Assembly (NCBI GenBank): GCA_013824715.1
Contig: PNOH01000001.1
Location: forward strand, 177,531 to 241,530
Source of the DNA: Odoribacter sp.
Lineage (GTDB): Bacteria > Bacteroidota > Bacteroidia > Bacteroidales > Prolixibacteraceae
Direction: 5' to 3'
DNA length: 64,000 nt
Shown here: positions 11,058-19,401 of the stretch, one piece after another
Layout of the letters: the number at the start of each line of letters is the position of its first letter
How positions within the stretch are numbered: position 1 is the first letter of the stretch
Notes under the pieces: generated by a model
The model's database searches: none
What the model saw: the letters and a program-made list of their open reading frames with translations, nothing else
What the model was told of the DNA's origin: nothing
Made by a program: the position numbers and the translations under genes

Positions 11058-12521
11058 TTATCCCAAACCGTTTGGTAGTATTTCAGTTCGGGCAATTTTT
11101 CGGGTATAAATATCGACTGCAACGATGATGGCAGTGAATCCCCAAAATGGAACCGAAAGTTTATCGGTATCCAGAAAGTTGTTGAGTATTCCGTGTATGT
11201 AGTAGGTTATCAGTCCGAGCAAAGCGCTCATGACTAATGTTTTTAAACGCTTATCATTGGTTCGCGCATAAGCATGAACTGCCGTGTAAATGACTGTCGA
11301 AATGAGAATCAGAAAGATAACCAGTCCCATCAATCCTGATTCGGCCATTGGCCCCAGATATTCGCTGTGCGCATTTCCTGCGTCAGCCGAATTGGTACTG
11401 ATAATGGTACGGTCTGCAGTAAGCTGGTACGGGGCATAATTGAACATGTAGGTTCCCGGGCCCCAGCCAAAAACCGGTTTATCCTCAAACATACGGATGG
11501 CACAACTCCACCTGTTGATTCGCTCCAGATTTGATGCGTCTGAAGAAATATTCGATATTGATGAAACATGTTCAGTCAGATTGGCAGATGATTCGGTATC
11601 GTTTCGTTCAAGGTAAATCAGAATCTGCTTTTCGAAAACCAGAACTACTGAAAGAATAACCAGAAAAGTAATGAAAAGAGGTTTGAACCTGATTTTTAAG
11701 CGAATTAAAACCCATACACCAAAAGCAACGATCACACTCAGCCAGGCTGCACGGGCATAAGAAAGGATCAGTCCCATCAACAATATGCCCAAAACGATTC
11801 GGACAAAGATTTTTACGCCGGGCGAATATATTTTTGTAAATGAAAATCCAAATAAAAACGGTAAATACATGGCCACTGCAGCTCCATAAGCAGTATGGTC
11901 GTTATATAGCGGATTGACCACGAAATTAGCGGCCTGCTTGTTCCATAAACCATATTCCAGATGCCGGAAAGTAGCATAAAAAATAACAATGAGCAGGGGC
12001 AGGGTATAAAGCCAGATATACTTTTCTATATTCTTGCCCGAATCGAAGAGTTTTGCTGTAAGCAGGTAAAAACCAACTACGAACCAGATGCGCGATATAA
12101 AGAATTTAAACGACACCAGTGGCATTGTACTCGTCAGGCTGGTCACTAACAGCCAAAACAAGCTAAAATAGATAACCAGTGAAACGGGATGAATTAATAT
12201 ATCCCGATCAAATTTCCGGTCTGCCAGACACTTCAGGATAAATACGAGCAATATCCCAAAAAGCAAAGGTTCGGTGGGCAAATACATATCGAACGTGAAG
12301 CCGGGCGCTATTTCTGAAAGAGGAAGCGAAAGCGGGGTAAATAATACAATCAGGTAAAGCAATTTATCGAAGGCATATATGGCCAATAGAATAATTCCAA
12401 AAGCCAGGGGCAAAGCATTAATGATCATCGAATGCTTTTTCACCAGAAAAAATGCATTCAGCAAAACAAACAATGCCGAAATCAGGTAAAAAAGGGCAAC
12501 TTTAGTCCTGGCCTGGTACAC
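11058..12521 (-). CDS. O-antigen ligase/polymerase family membrane protein
   Basis: Integral membrane protein of 487 aa with about 11-12 predicted helices. The large periplasmic loop carries NRWSCAIRMFEDKPVFGWGPG and a later histidine (NAHSEYLGPMAESGLMG), the signature of the Wzy_C/RfaL ligase family. It likely transfers or polymerises a surface glycan. The start is a GTG at 12521, three bases after the stop of the Wzz-like gene, so the two are coupled. No other polysaccharide genes flank them. Confidence 0.85.
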   Translation of the reverse strand: MYQARTKVALFYLISALFVLLNAFFLVKKHSMIINALPLAFGIILLAIYAFDKLLYLIVLFTPLSLPLSEIAPGFTFDMYLPTEPLLFGILLVFILKCLADRKFDRDILIHPVSLVIYFSLFWLLVTSLTSTMPLVSFKFFISRIWFVVGFYLLTAKLFDSGKNIEKYIWLYTLPLLIVIFYATFRHLEYGLWNKQAANFVVNPLYNDHTAYGAAVAMYLPFLFGFSFTKIYSPGVKIFVRIVLGILLMGLILSYARAAWLSVIVAFGVWVLIRLKIRFKPLFITFLVILSVVLVFEKQILIYLERNDTESSANLTEHVSSISNISSDASNLERINRWSCAIRMFEDKPVFGWGPGTYMFNYAPYQLTADRTIISTNSADAGNAHSEYLGPMAESGLMGLVIFLILISTVIYTAVHAYARTNDKRLKTLVMSALLGLITYYIHGILNNFLDTDKLSVPFWGFTAIIVAVDIYTRKIARTEILPNGLG

Positions 12522-12524
12522 AGT

Positions 12525-13478
12525 TTAAATGTTTTTTTTGTTTTCGAGAAGTAAAATAACCAAGATAGCACAAAAAAGAGCTGCAAAGGTTGACACCAAA
12601 ACGATGAGCCAACGCACAGGATATGATTTTTTATCGGCAGGAACAGGATTCTGAACACGTTGACCGTAAACAATTTTCTTGCCTGCACTGCTCACTGATT
12701 GATTATACACTTTTTTGATGGAATCCATCTGGACTATCATGAATTTGTACTGATTGTCCAGAAACTTATATTCTCCGCCTTTCTCCGATAGATTTTTCAT
12801 CCATTGTTCGAGCTCTTTGCCTCCCGATGTATTCTTTTTCTGTTCAGTCAGCATGCGGACCATTCCCTTCGTAATTTCTTCGGACTGTGATTCGTAATCA
12901 AGAATTTTATACTCTTTGCGCAGTACATTCAGCTTTTCCTGAACCGAGTCAATATCATGCGTAATGAGGGATAAATCTTTTCCGGCAATATGGGCTACTT
13001 CTTCATATTTTATGCGGTGCATCGATCTGACTTTTTCATCTAAAAACGAAATAATGGAATCACACATGGTACAAGCCCTTTTCGGGTCGGTATCCAAAAC
13101 CTGAATTTCAATGGTTTCGTATTCGGTTTTTTTGAAGGAAACATTATCATTGAACTCAGCCAGCATATAGGTCAGGTATTGCGGATCCTGTTTGCTGATT
13201 TTATAAACTTCACCCAGGTTGAAAGCATCAATTACCCTAAGTTTAATATCTTGAGAATTAATGATCTCAAGCAATTGTTCGCTCTCCGATTCATCGCTGA
13301 AAGTATAAATGTTATTACTGGGGTAAATCCTTGCGACCGATTTAAACTTTGGCTTAATGAAAGTGGAAGATGAAAAAATAGCTGAAAAAAGGATAGCCAG
13401 AATACCAACTGCAATCAAATGTTTTTTCCATTTCCAGAGTGTTTCAAGCAAATTTTGGTTGTCAAAAAAGTTTATCAT
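12525..13478 (-). CDS. Wzz-like chain-length determinant family protein
   Basis: A 317 aa membrane protein with two helices (about residues 19-38 and 285-308) bracketing a periplasmic, partly coiled-coil domain, the topology of polysaccharide co-polymerases. N-terminal NLLETLWKWKKHLIAVGILA and the PxxP-like region near the second helix (QNPVPADKKSYPVRWLIVLV) fit Wzz/GumC N-terminal domains. There is no kinase domain. Coupled to the downstream ligase/polymerase, so it probably sets glycan chain length. Confidence 0.82.
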   Translation of the reverse strand: MINFFDNQNLLETLWKWKKHLIAVGILAILFSAIFSSSTFIKPKFKSVARIYPSNNIYTFSDESESEQLLEIINSQDIKLRVIDAFNLGEVYKISKQDPQYLTYMLAEFNDNVSFKKTEYETIEIQVLDTDPKRACTMCDSIISFLDEKVRSMHRIKYEEVAHIAGKDLSLITHDIDSVQEKLNVLRKEYKILDYESQSEEITKGMVRMLTEQKKNTSGGKELEQWMKNLSEKGGEYKFLDNQYKFMIVQMDSIKKVYNQSVSSAGKKIVYGQRVQNPVPADKKSYPVRWLIVLVSTFAALFCAILVILLLENKKNI

Positions 13479-13544
13479 AGAAGGTTCTTTTGGTCGTTGT
13501 TTTAACGAAGCATTTGTGCATTTAGTATAGTGTTTGCCTGAAAT

Positions 13545-14837
13545 TTATCCGGCTATTAGCATGAAGTAATTCTTCTTCCCTTTCTGTACCAAAATATATT
13601 TCCCGCCAATCAGAAAAGTTAGATTAATTATCAGTTCGGCATCTGAAACTTTGTCTTTGTTAATACTTAAGCCATTTCCCTGAATAGTCCGGCGCAAATC
13701 GCCTTTTGAGGGAAACACCATTGCTTTTTCGGTCAGTAGATCAACTACTTTAATGCCAGTTTCAAGTTCTTTTGCTGAAATTTTAAACTGCGGGACACCT
13801 TCGAAAACTGAAAGGAAAGTTGCTTCATCGAGCTTATTTAGCAATTCGGCAGTTCCCTGTCCGAATAGGATTTGTGAAGCTTCGACAGCCAATTCATAGT
13901 CGTTGCGCGAGTGGACCATTACCGTAACTTCTTCGGCCAGCCTTTTTTGCATCAATCGTAAATGCGGCGCTTCAGCATGTTGATCAGTAAGGTCGGCCAC
14001 TTCTTTTTTCGATAGAAGGGTGAATATTTTGATGTATTTTAGGGCATCTTCATCCGAAGTATTCAACCAGAACTGGTAAAACTTGTAAGGTGAAGTTAAC
14101 TTTGGGTCGAGCCAGACATTGCCCGATTCGGTTTTTCCAAATTTGGTCCCGTCAGCCTTCTTGATCAACGGACAAGTGAGGGCAAAAGCTTCGCCACCGG
14201 TTTTCCGGCGAATTAATTCAGTTCCGGTAGTAATGTTTCCCCACTGGTCGGAACCGCCCATCTGAAGTTTCGTGTTTTTTGTCTGGTACAAATGCAGAAA
14301 ATCGGTTCCCTGTACCAGTTGATATGTAAACTCGGTAAACGACATTCCTGCCCCACTATCAGAATCCAGCCGTTTTTTAACCGAATCTTTCGACATCATG
14401 TAATTGATGGTGATATGTTTGCCGATGTCGCGGATAAAATTAAGGAAGCTGAATTCTTTCATCCAGTCGTAATTATTAACCATTTCGGCCGCATTGGGCG
14501 CATCCGATTCAAAATCAAGAAACCGGGACAATTGTGTTTTAATGCATTCCTGATTGTGCCGAAGGGTTGGTTCATCCAGTAAATTCCGTTCCTGCGATTT
14601 GCCCGAAGGGTCGCCGATCATTCCGGTCGCTCCGCCTACCAAGGCAATTGGCTTGTGTCCCGAAATCTGAAAATGTTTCAACATCATCACGCTTACCAGA
14701 TGCCCGATATGCAGCGAATCGGCCGTCGGGTCAATCCCGACATAAGCTGAAGTCAATTCTTTATCAAGTTGTTCTCTGGTTCCGGGCATTATGTCATGGA
14801 TCATGCCCCTCCATTCTAATTCGTCAACAAAATTCAT
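13545..14837 (-). CDS. tyrS: Tyrosyl-tRNA synthetase
   Basis: Class I aminoacyl-tRNA synthetase. HIGH motif in [15 protein letters not shown] (about residues 38-52), the KFGKTESG form of KMSKS near residue 230, and a C-terminal S4 RNA-binding domain. 430 aa. The start at 14837 ([15 protein letters not shown]) agrees with the family. A leader of roughly 100 nt with a small hairpin precedes it. Confidence 0.96.
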   Translation of the reverse strand: MNFVDELEWRGMIHDIMPGTREQLDKELTSAYVGIDPTADSLHIGHLVSVMMLKHFQISGHKPIALVGGATGMIGDPSGKSQERNLLDEPTLRHNQECIKTQLSRFLDFESDAPNAAEMVNNYDWMKEFSFLNFIRDIGKHITINYMMSKDSVKKRLDSDSGAGMSFTEFTYQLVQGTDFLHLYQTKNTKLQMGGSDQWGNITTGTELIRRKTGGEAFALTCPLIKKADGTKFGKTESGNVWLDPKLTSPYKFYQFWLNTSDEDALKYIKIFTLLSKKEVADLTDQHAEAPHLRLMQKRLAEEVTVMVHSRNDYELAVEASQILFGQGTAELLNKLDEATFLSVFEGVPQFKISAKELETGIKVVDLLTEKAMVFPSKGDLRRTIQGNGLSINKDKVSDAELIINLTFLIGGKYILVQKGKKNYFMLIAG

Positions 14838-14915
14838 CGTGCTTTAATTTCCGGATTCATAAATTATTCAGCATATTCGAATCTAATATCCGATGCAATT
14901 CTGAACATATGCCAA

Positions 14916-14932
14916 TTTGCCGCCCTGGCAAA
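14916..14932 (-). other. Hairpin in the tyrS leader
   Basis: A 6 bp stem (TTTGCC / GGCAAA) with a 5 nt loop lies in the predicted tyrS 5' leader, between the promoter box and the ATG. There is no T-box-like sequence. Function unknown; could be chance. Confidence 0.3.
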
Positions 14933-14940
14933 AATCCGCC

Positions 14941-14948
14941 CAAAGATA
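14941..14948 (-). promoter_or_regulatory. -7 box upstream of tyrS
   Basis: TATCTTTG on the minus strand fits TAnnTTTG. It would give a leader of about 100 nt before tyrS and separates tyrS from cvpA. Confidence 0.45.
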
Positions 14949-14979
14949 TAAAATCAAATGCTTTTTACATTATTCCCGG

Positions 14980-15528
14980 TTAAGTCGCTTTCGGTTCCGG
15001 TTTTTGATCTGCTGGCTTGTTTAAAGGATCGGTTTCTTTTTCGGAATCCCAAAGTTTAATAAACGGGAACAGGGTTGGAACCAGTTGTTTCATTGGTTCA
15101 TAAATCTTCGATTCCGCTTTTTGCCGGGATGGAAGGATGTGCACATTTTCATCAATGGTTTCGAAAAGTATAAGGAAGATACTCAGGATAACTGCCGTTT
15201 TCAGAACTCCAAAAATAATTCCTGCAAGGCGATTCAGGAAACCTAAAGCAACAGCCTTCACGACATTATCGAGCATTTTACCAAGTATATGTACGATTAT
15301 CACAATGGCAATAAATGTCACAACAAAAGCGATGGTACTCAGATGTTCAGAACGGTAATTGGTTATATCAGTGATAAAGTCGGCTGTCCAGTCAGAAAAC
15401 CGGATAGCTCCCCAAATGCCAAGAACAAGAGCAGCCAGCGAAGCCAGTTCAACAATAAAACCGTTCCGAAATCCCTGAATGGCAGCAAGAATCAGGATGA
15501 TACCAAGAATCAGATCAATGTAATTCAT
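14980..15528 (-). CDS. CvpA family membrane protein
   Basis: 182 aa integral membrane protein with four predicted helices and the CvpA N-terminus (NYIDLILGIILILAAIQGF, then RNGFIVELASL). Family members are linked to colicin V production and envelope homeostasis; the biochemical role is unsettled. The C-terminal tail is charged and proline-rich. Transcribed divergently from the GH3 gene. Confidence 0.87.
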   Translation of the reverse strand: MNYIDLILGIILILAAIQGFRNGFIVELASLAALVLGIWGAIRFSDWTADFITDITNYRSEHLSTIAFVVTFIAIVIIVHILGKMLDNVVKAVALGFLNRLAGIIFGVLKTAVILSIFLILFETIDENVHILPSRQKAESKIYEPMKQLVPTLFPFIKLWDSEKETDPLNKPADQKPEPKAT

Positions 15529-15658
15529 AAATAAAAGGTGTGTGGGTAAGTTGAGGAAGTAAAAATAAGAAAAAATTGATTCGGGTTGTATTTTGGGATG
15601 ACCGAATAGATTAACGAGATCACCAGACGTATTAGCGGCCTTAAGTCGTAATTTTTAA

Positions 15659-15666
15659 TAATTTTG
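15659..15666 (+). promoter_or_regulatory. -7 box upstream of the GH3 gene
   Basis: TAATTTTG fits TAnnTTTG and ends 21 nt before the ATG at 15688. An in-frame TTG at 15664 lies inside this box, so it is unlikely to be the start. Confidence 0.55.
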
Positions 15667-15687
15667 GATGCACTGAAATCCATATCC

Positions 15688-17214
15688 ATGCCTGTAATCA
15701 ATTCAATTATTAATTGGGTCAATTTTAAACGAATATACCAGATTGAGCTGTTCAGAAAACATCCTCATGAGGTTCAGCGGGAGGTCCTGTTTGCGCTTTT
15801 AGATAATGCTTCGAATACTGAATTTGGCTTAAAGTACAATTTTAAAGGCATCCGTTCCGAAAAAGAATTTCGTGGGCAGGTTCCTGTTCAGGACTACGAA
15901 GACATCAAACATACGGTTGAACGAATGATGCTCGGAGAAAAAAACCTGTTATGGCCTGGCGAAACCAAATGGTTTGCAAAATCATCGGGAACCACCAACG
16001 ATAAAAGTAAATTTATTCCGGTAAGCAAAGATTCACTCGAAGATGTTCACATTCGCGGAGGGCGCGATGTTTTCGCCATCTATCTGAAAAACTATCCTGA
16101 TTCGGGAGTCCTTTCGGGTAAAGCGCTTACGTTGGGCGGAAGCCACCGGGTGACCAGTTACAACAACAACTGTTATTATGGCGATCTATCTGCAATTATT
16201 ATCGAGAATATACCTTTCTGGACCGATTTTTATCGCACACCATCAACCGAGATTTCGCTGATCGAAGAATTTCAGGAGAAAATAGAAAAGATCATAGAGC
16301 ACTCACTCAACGAAAATGTTACCTCGTTTGCAGGGGTTCCTTCATGGTATCTGGTATTGCTGAAAAGAGTTCTGGAAGTAACAGGTAAAAATAATATTTT
16401 GGAGGTATGGCCCAATCTGGAAGTGTTTATTCACGGTGGTGTAAAATTTGATCCTTACCGGGAACAATACCTGAAACTTTTTCCTGGCTCCCAGATGCAT
16501 TACATGGAAACCTATAATGCTTCGGAGGGATTTTTCGGAATTCAGGACGAACCCGAAAAAAATGACATGCTCCTTATGCTCGACTATGGCATTTATTACG
16601 AATTTATCCCGATGGATGAATTCCGGTCAGATAAACTGAACGCCATCTCGTTGCAGGAAATTGAAATTGGCAAAAATTACGCAATGGTAATTTCGACTAA
16701 TGGCGGTCTTTGGCGTTACCTGATTGGCGATACTATCCGGTTTACCTCCAAATATCCTTTTAAATTTGTGATCACCGGTCGTACCAAGCATTTTATCAAT
16801 GCTTTTGGCGAAGAGGTTATTATTGATAATGCAGAAAAAGCGTTTCGAATTGCCTGTGAGCGGACCAATGCCATCATTTCGGAATATACCGGTGGACCGA
16901 TTTACATGACCGAAACCCAGAAGGGCGCACATGAATGGGTTATCGAATTCGAGAAAGAACCTGACGATCTGGACCATTTTGTACAACTATTTGATGGCGC
17001 CCTAAAAACAATCAACTCAGACTATGAGGCGAAACGGCACCGGAATTTAAGCCTTGAAATTCCACATGTGCAGGTAGCTAAAAAAGGATTATTTTATGAA
17101 TGGATGAAACTTAAGGGCAAGGTAGGCGGACAAAACAAAATACCACGTTTGGCAAACGACAGGCAATACCTCGACGATTTGATTGAACTGAATAATTCGT
17201 TACGGTCTTTTTAG
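15688..17214 (+). CDS. GH3 auxin-responsive-promoter family protein
   Basis: Acyl-adenylate-forming enzyme of the GH3 family (plant members conjugate amino acids to phytohormones); bacterial members are common in Bacteroidota but their substrate is unknown. Motifs: AKSSGTTNDKSKFIPVS (nucleotide loop, about residues 92-108), YNASEGFFGIQD (about 272-283) and RYLIGDTIRF near residue 345. 508 aa from the ATG at 15688. Starts a plus-strand run through dNK, KilA-N, rdgB, porZ and recO. Confidence 0.9.
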   Translation: MPVINSIINWVNFKRIYQIELFRKHPHEVQREVLFALLDNASNTEFGLKYNFKGIRSEKEFRGQVPVQDYEDIKHTVERMMLGEKNLLWPGETKWFAKSSGTTNDKSKFIPVSKDSLEDVHIRGGRDVFAIYLKNYPDSGVLSGKALTLGGSHRVTSYNNNCYYGDLSAIIIENIPFWTDFYRTPSTEISLIEEFQEKIEKIIEHSLNENVTSFAGVPSWYLVLLKRVLEVTGKNNILEVWPNLEVFIHGGVKFDPYREQYLKLFPGSQMHYMETYNASEGFFGIQDEPEKNDMLLMLDYGIYYEFIPMDEFRSDKLNAISLQEIEIGKNYAMVISTNGGLWRYLIGDTIRFTSKYPFKFVITGRTKHFINAFGEEVIIDNAEKAFRIACERTNAIISEYTGGPIYMTETQKGAHEWVIEFEKEPDDLDHFVQLFDGALKTINSDYEAKRHRNLSLEIPHVQVAKKGLFYEWMKLKGKVGGQNKIPRLANDRQYLDDLIELNNSLRSF

Positions 17215-17264
17215 TCTGAAATGCAAAAGTTTCGTACTTTAGGTCAAATTTTAAAATTCAAAAA

Positions 17265-17879
17265 ATGCATATCGCTTTAGCTGGAAACATAGGTGCCGGA
17301 AAGACAACCCTGACCGAATTACTTGCCAAACATTACCATTGGAGTCCTCATTACGAAGATGTTGACGAAAACCCATACCTGAACGACTTTTATGAAGACA
17401 TGCAACGCTGGTCGTTTAACCTTCAGATATATTTTCTGAACAGCCGGTTCAAACAGGTAGTTGATATCCGAAGTTCATCAAAAACAGTGATTCAGGATCG
17501 CACCATTTATGAGGATGCTGAAATTTTTGCCCCCAACCTCCATGCCATGGGCCTGATGACAACCCGCGATTTCAACAACTATTCCAATCTGTTCAAAATG
17601 ATGAGCCAACTGGTTCAGGCACCCGATTTGCTTATTTATCTGAGAGCGTCGGTTCCTACACTGGTAAACCAAATCCAGAAACGTGGAAGGGAATACGAAA
17701 GTTCCATCCGTATAGACTATCTGAAACAACTGAACCAAAGGTACGAAGCCTGGGTTAATCGCTACAAATCAGGAAAATTGCTGATCATTGATGTTGACCG
17801 TATTGACTTTCAGAATAACCCTGAAGATTTGAGTAGTGTAATTGACCGCATTGATGCCCAGATACACGGCCTATTTTAG
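17265..17879 (+). CDS. Deoxynucleoside kinase
   Basis: Salvage kinase phosphorylating deoxynucleosides (dNK/dGK/dCK family). P-loop GNIGAGKTT at residues 7-15, the EDVDENPYLNDFYED substrate segment, and DRTIYEDAEIF carrying the DR(S/T) motif. 204 aa is normal. Base specificity cannot be read from sequence. It lies 50 nt after GH3. Confidence 0.93.
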   Translation: MHIALAGNIGAGKTTLTELLAKHYHWSPHYEDVDENPYLNDFYEDMQRWSFNLQIYFLNSRFKQVVDIRSSSKTVIQDRTIYEDAEIFAPNLHAMGLMTTRDFNNYSNLFKMMSQLVQAPDLLIYLRASVPTLVNQIQKRGREYESSIRIDYLKQLNQRYEAWVNRYKSGKLLIIDVDRIDFQNNPEDLSSVIDRIDAQIHGLF

Positions 17880-17969
17880 GAAAACTTCATGAATAGCAAA
17901 TTCTTCACCAACGAAGATGAAAGCGAAAGCTCTAATTATGGCGGAAATGAAACTATTAGAGAATAAAGT

Positions 17970-18800
17970 ATGGCAAAGAATAAAACCATAAATGTTAAAG
18001 GAACTGAGATTGTTATGTACCAGGACAATCAACAAGACTTTATTAGCCTCACCGATATTGCCCGATATAGAGATGCCGAACGAAGTGATTACATATTGCA
18101 AAACTGGTTGCGGAACAGAAGCACCCTGGATTTTATAGGTCTTTGGGAACAATTTAATAACTCCGATTTTAATTCCATCGAATTCGATGGAATTAAAAAT
18201 ATGGCAGGTGCAAATAGTTTTTCTTTAACTCCAAAGCGTTGGATTGAAGCTACAAATGCCAAAGGAATTGTATCTAAAACTGGGCGTTATGGCGGCACAT
18301 TTGCCCACCGTGATATTGCGTTTGAATTTGCATCGTGGTTAAGCGCCGAATTCAAATTCTACCTTATCAAAGAATTCCAACGCCTTAAAGATGATGAAAA
18401 CGATCGGCTTAAACTGAATTGGAACCTTCAGCGCACCCTGTCCAAAGTCAACTACCGGATACATACCGATGCCATAAAAGAGAAAATAATTCCCTATAAA
18501 ATTACCAAAGAACAAGCCTCGTTTATTTATGCCAACGAAGCCGACATGCTCAATGTAGCCCTGTTTGGCAAAACCGCCCAGCAATGGCATACTCAAAATC
18601 CTGAAAAAGAGGGTAATATTCGTGATTATGCCGAGTTGGAACAATTGGTCGTGCTATCGAACATGGAAAGTATCAATGCAGTACTTATTCATCAGGGATT
18701 GCCACAGTCCGATAGGCTTATACAATTAAACGGTATTGCCATAACCCAAATAAAATCGTTACTAGGAAACAAGCAACTTAACAAAGTTAAGGAAATTTGA
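17970..18800 (+). CDS. KilA-N domain protein
   Basis: 276 aa protein with a KilA-N DNA-binding fold over about residues 1-135 (FISLTDIARYRD, then WIEATNAKGIVSKTGRYGGTFAHRDIAFEFASWLS), followed by a helical tail. KilA-N proteins occur in phages, nucleocytoplasmic viruses and as stand-alone chromosomal genes; their job is not known. It is wedged between two nucleotide-metabolism genes (deoxynucleoside kinase and rdgB). There is no integrase or repeat around it, and its base composition is only slightly richer in A+T than its neighbours. Confidence 0.85.
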   Translation: MAKNKTINVKGTEIVMYQDNQQDFISLTDIARYRDAERSDYILQNWLRNRSTLDFIGLWEQFNNSDFNSIEFDGIKNMAGANSFSLTPKRWIEATNAKGIVSKTGRYGGTFAHRDIAFEFASWLSAEFKFYLIKEFQRLKDDENDRLKLNWNLQRTLSKVNYRIHTDAIKEKIIPYKITKEQASFIYANEADMLNVALFGKTAQQWHTQNPEKEGNIRDYAELEQLVVLSNMESINAVLIHQGLPQSDRLIQLNGIAITQIKSLLGNKQLNKVKEI

Positions 18801-18816
18801 ATTAACCTCCACTCCA

Positions 18817-19401
18817 ATGAAACTCGTATTTGCCACCAATAACCCTCATAAACTTCAGGAAATAAATCAATTACTTGGCAATTCATTTGAACTGCTCAGC
18901 CTGAACGATATCCATTGTTATGAAGAAATTCCTGAAAATCAGGAAACCATCGAAGGAAATGCCGCCGAAAAATCGTTTTATATCTACAACAAATACGGAT
19001 TCAATTGCTTTGCCGATGATACCGGCCTTGAAATTGATACCCTGAACGGTGAACCCGGAGTCTATTCGGCCCGTTATGCCGGTGAGGAAAAAAGTTCAGA
19101 AAAAAATATAGAACTTGTTTTACAAAAACTGGCTAAAATAAAAAACCGGAAAGCACGTTTTAAAACAGTTATTTCGTTGGTGATAGATGGTCGCGAAATC
19201 CAGTTTGAAGGGATAGTTACCGGACTGATCCTGGAAGAAAAAAGGGGAACAACCGGATTCGGTTACGATCCGATTTTTCAACCTGACAAATCGCATCTCA
19301 GTTTTGCTGAAATGACGATGGAAGAAAAAGGCAAAATCAGTCACCGCGGAAGGGCAGTTCAGAAATTAGTTGAGTATTTATCCCAATTCTCTACCGAATG
19401 A
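18817..19401 (+). CDS. rdgB: Non-canonical purine NTP pyrophosphatase (RdgB/HAM1)
   Basis: Removes ITP, dITP and XTP from the nucleotide pool. Motifs: FATNNPHKLQEI at the N-terminus, CFADDTGLEIDTLNGEPGVY, TTGFGYDPIFQP and ISHRGRA at the C-terminus. 194 aa. Its stop overlaps the porZ start (ATGA). Confidence 0.95.
   Translation: MKLVFATNNPHKLQEINQLLGNSFELLSLNDIHCYEEIPENQETIEGNAAEKSFYIYNKYGFNCFADDTGLEIDTLNGEPGVYSARYAGEEKSSEKNIELVLQKLAKIKNRKARFKTVISLVIDGREIQFEGIVTGLILEEKRGTTGFGYDPIFQPDKSHLSFAEMTMEEKGKISHRGRAVQKLVEYLSQFSTE

Noticed and set aside
14838..14940. T-box riboswitch in the tyrS leader
   Set aside because: Only a short hairpin is visible; no T-box sequence or specifier loop, and T-boxes are not expected in this phylum.
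17889..17966. 25-codon ATG frame (MNSKFFTNEDESESS...) just before the KilA-N gene
   Set aside because: Reads plausibly and ends 3 nt before the KilA-N start, but there is no family match, and another frame over the same bases is also open; too short to support.
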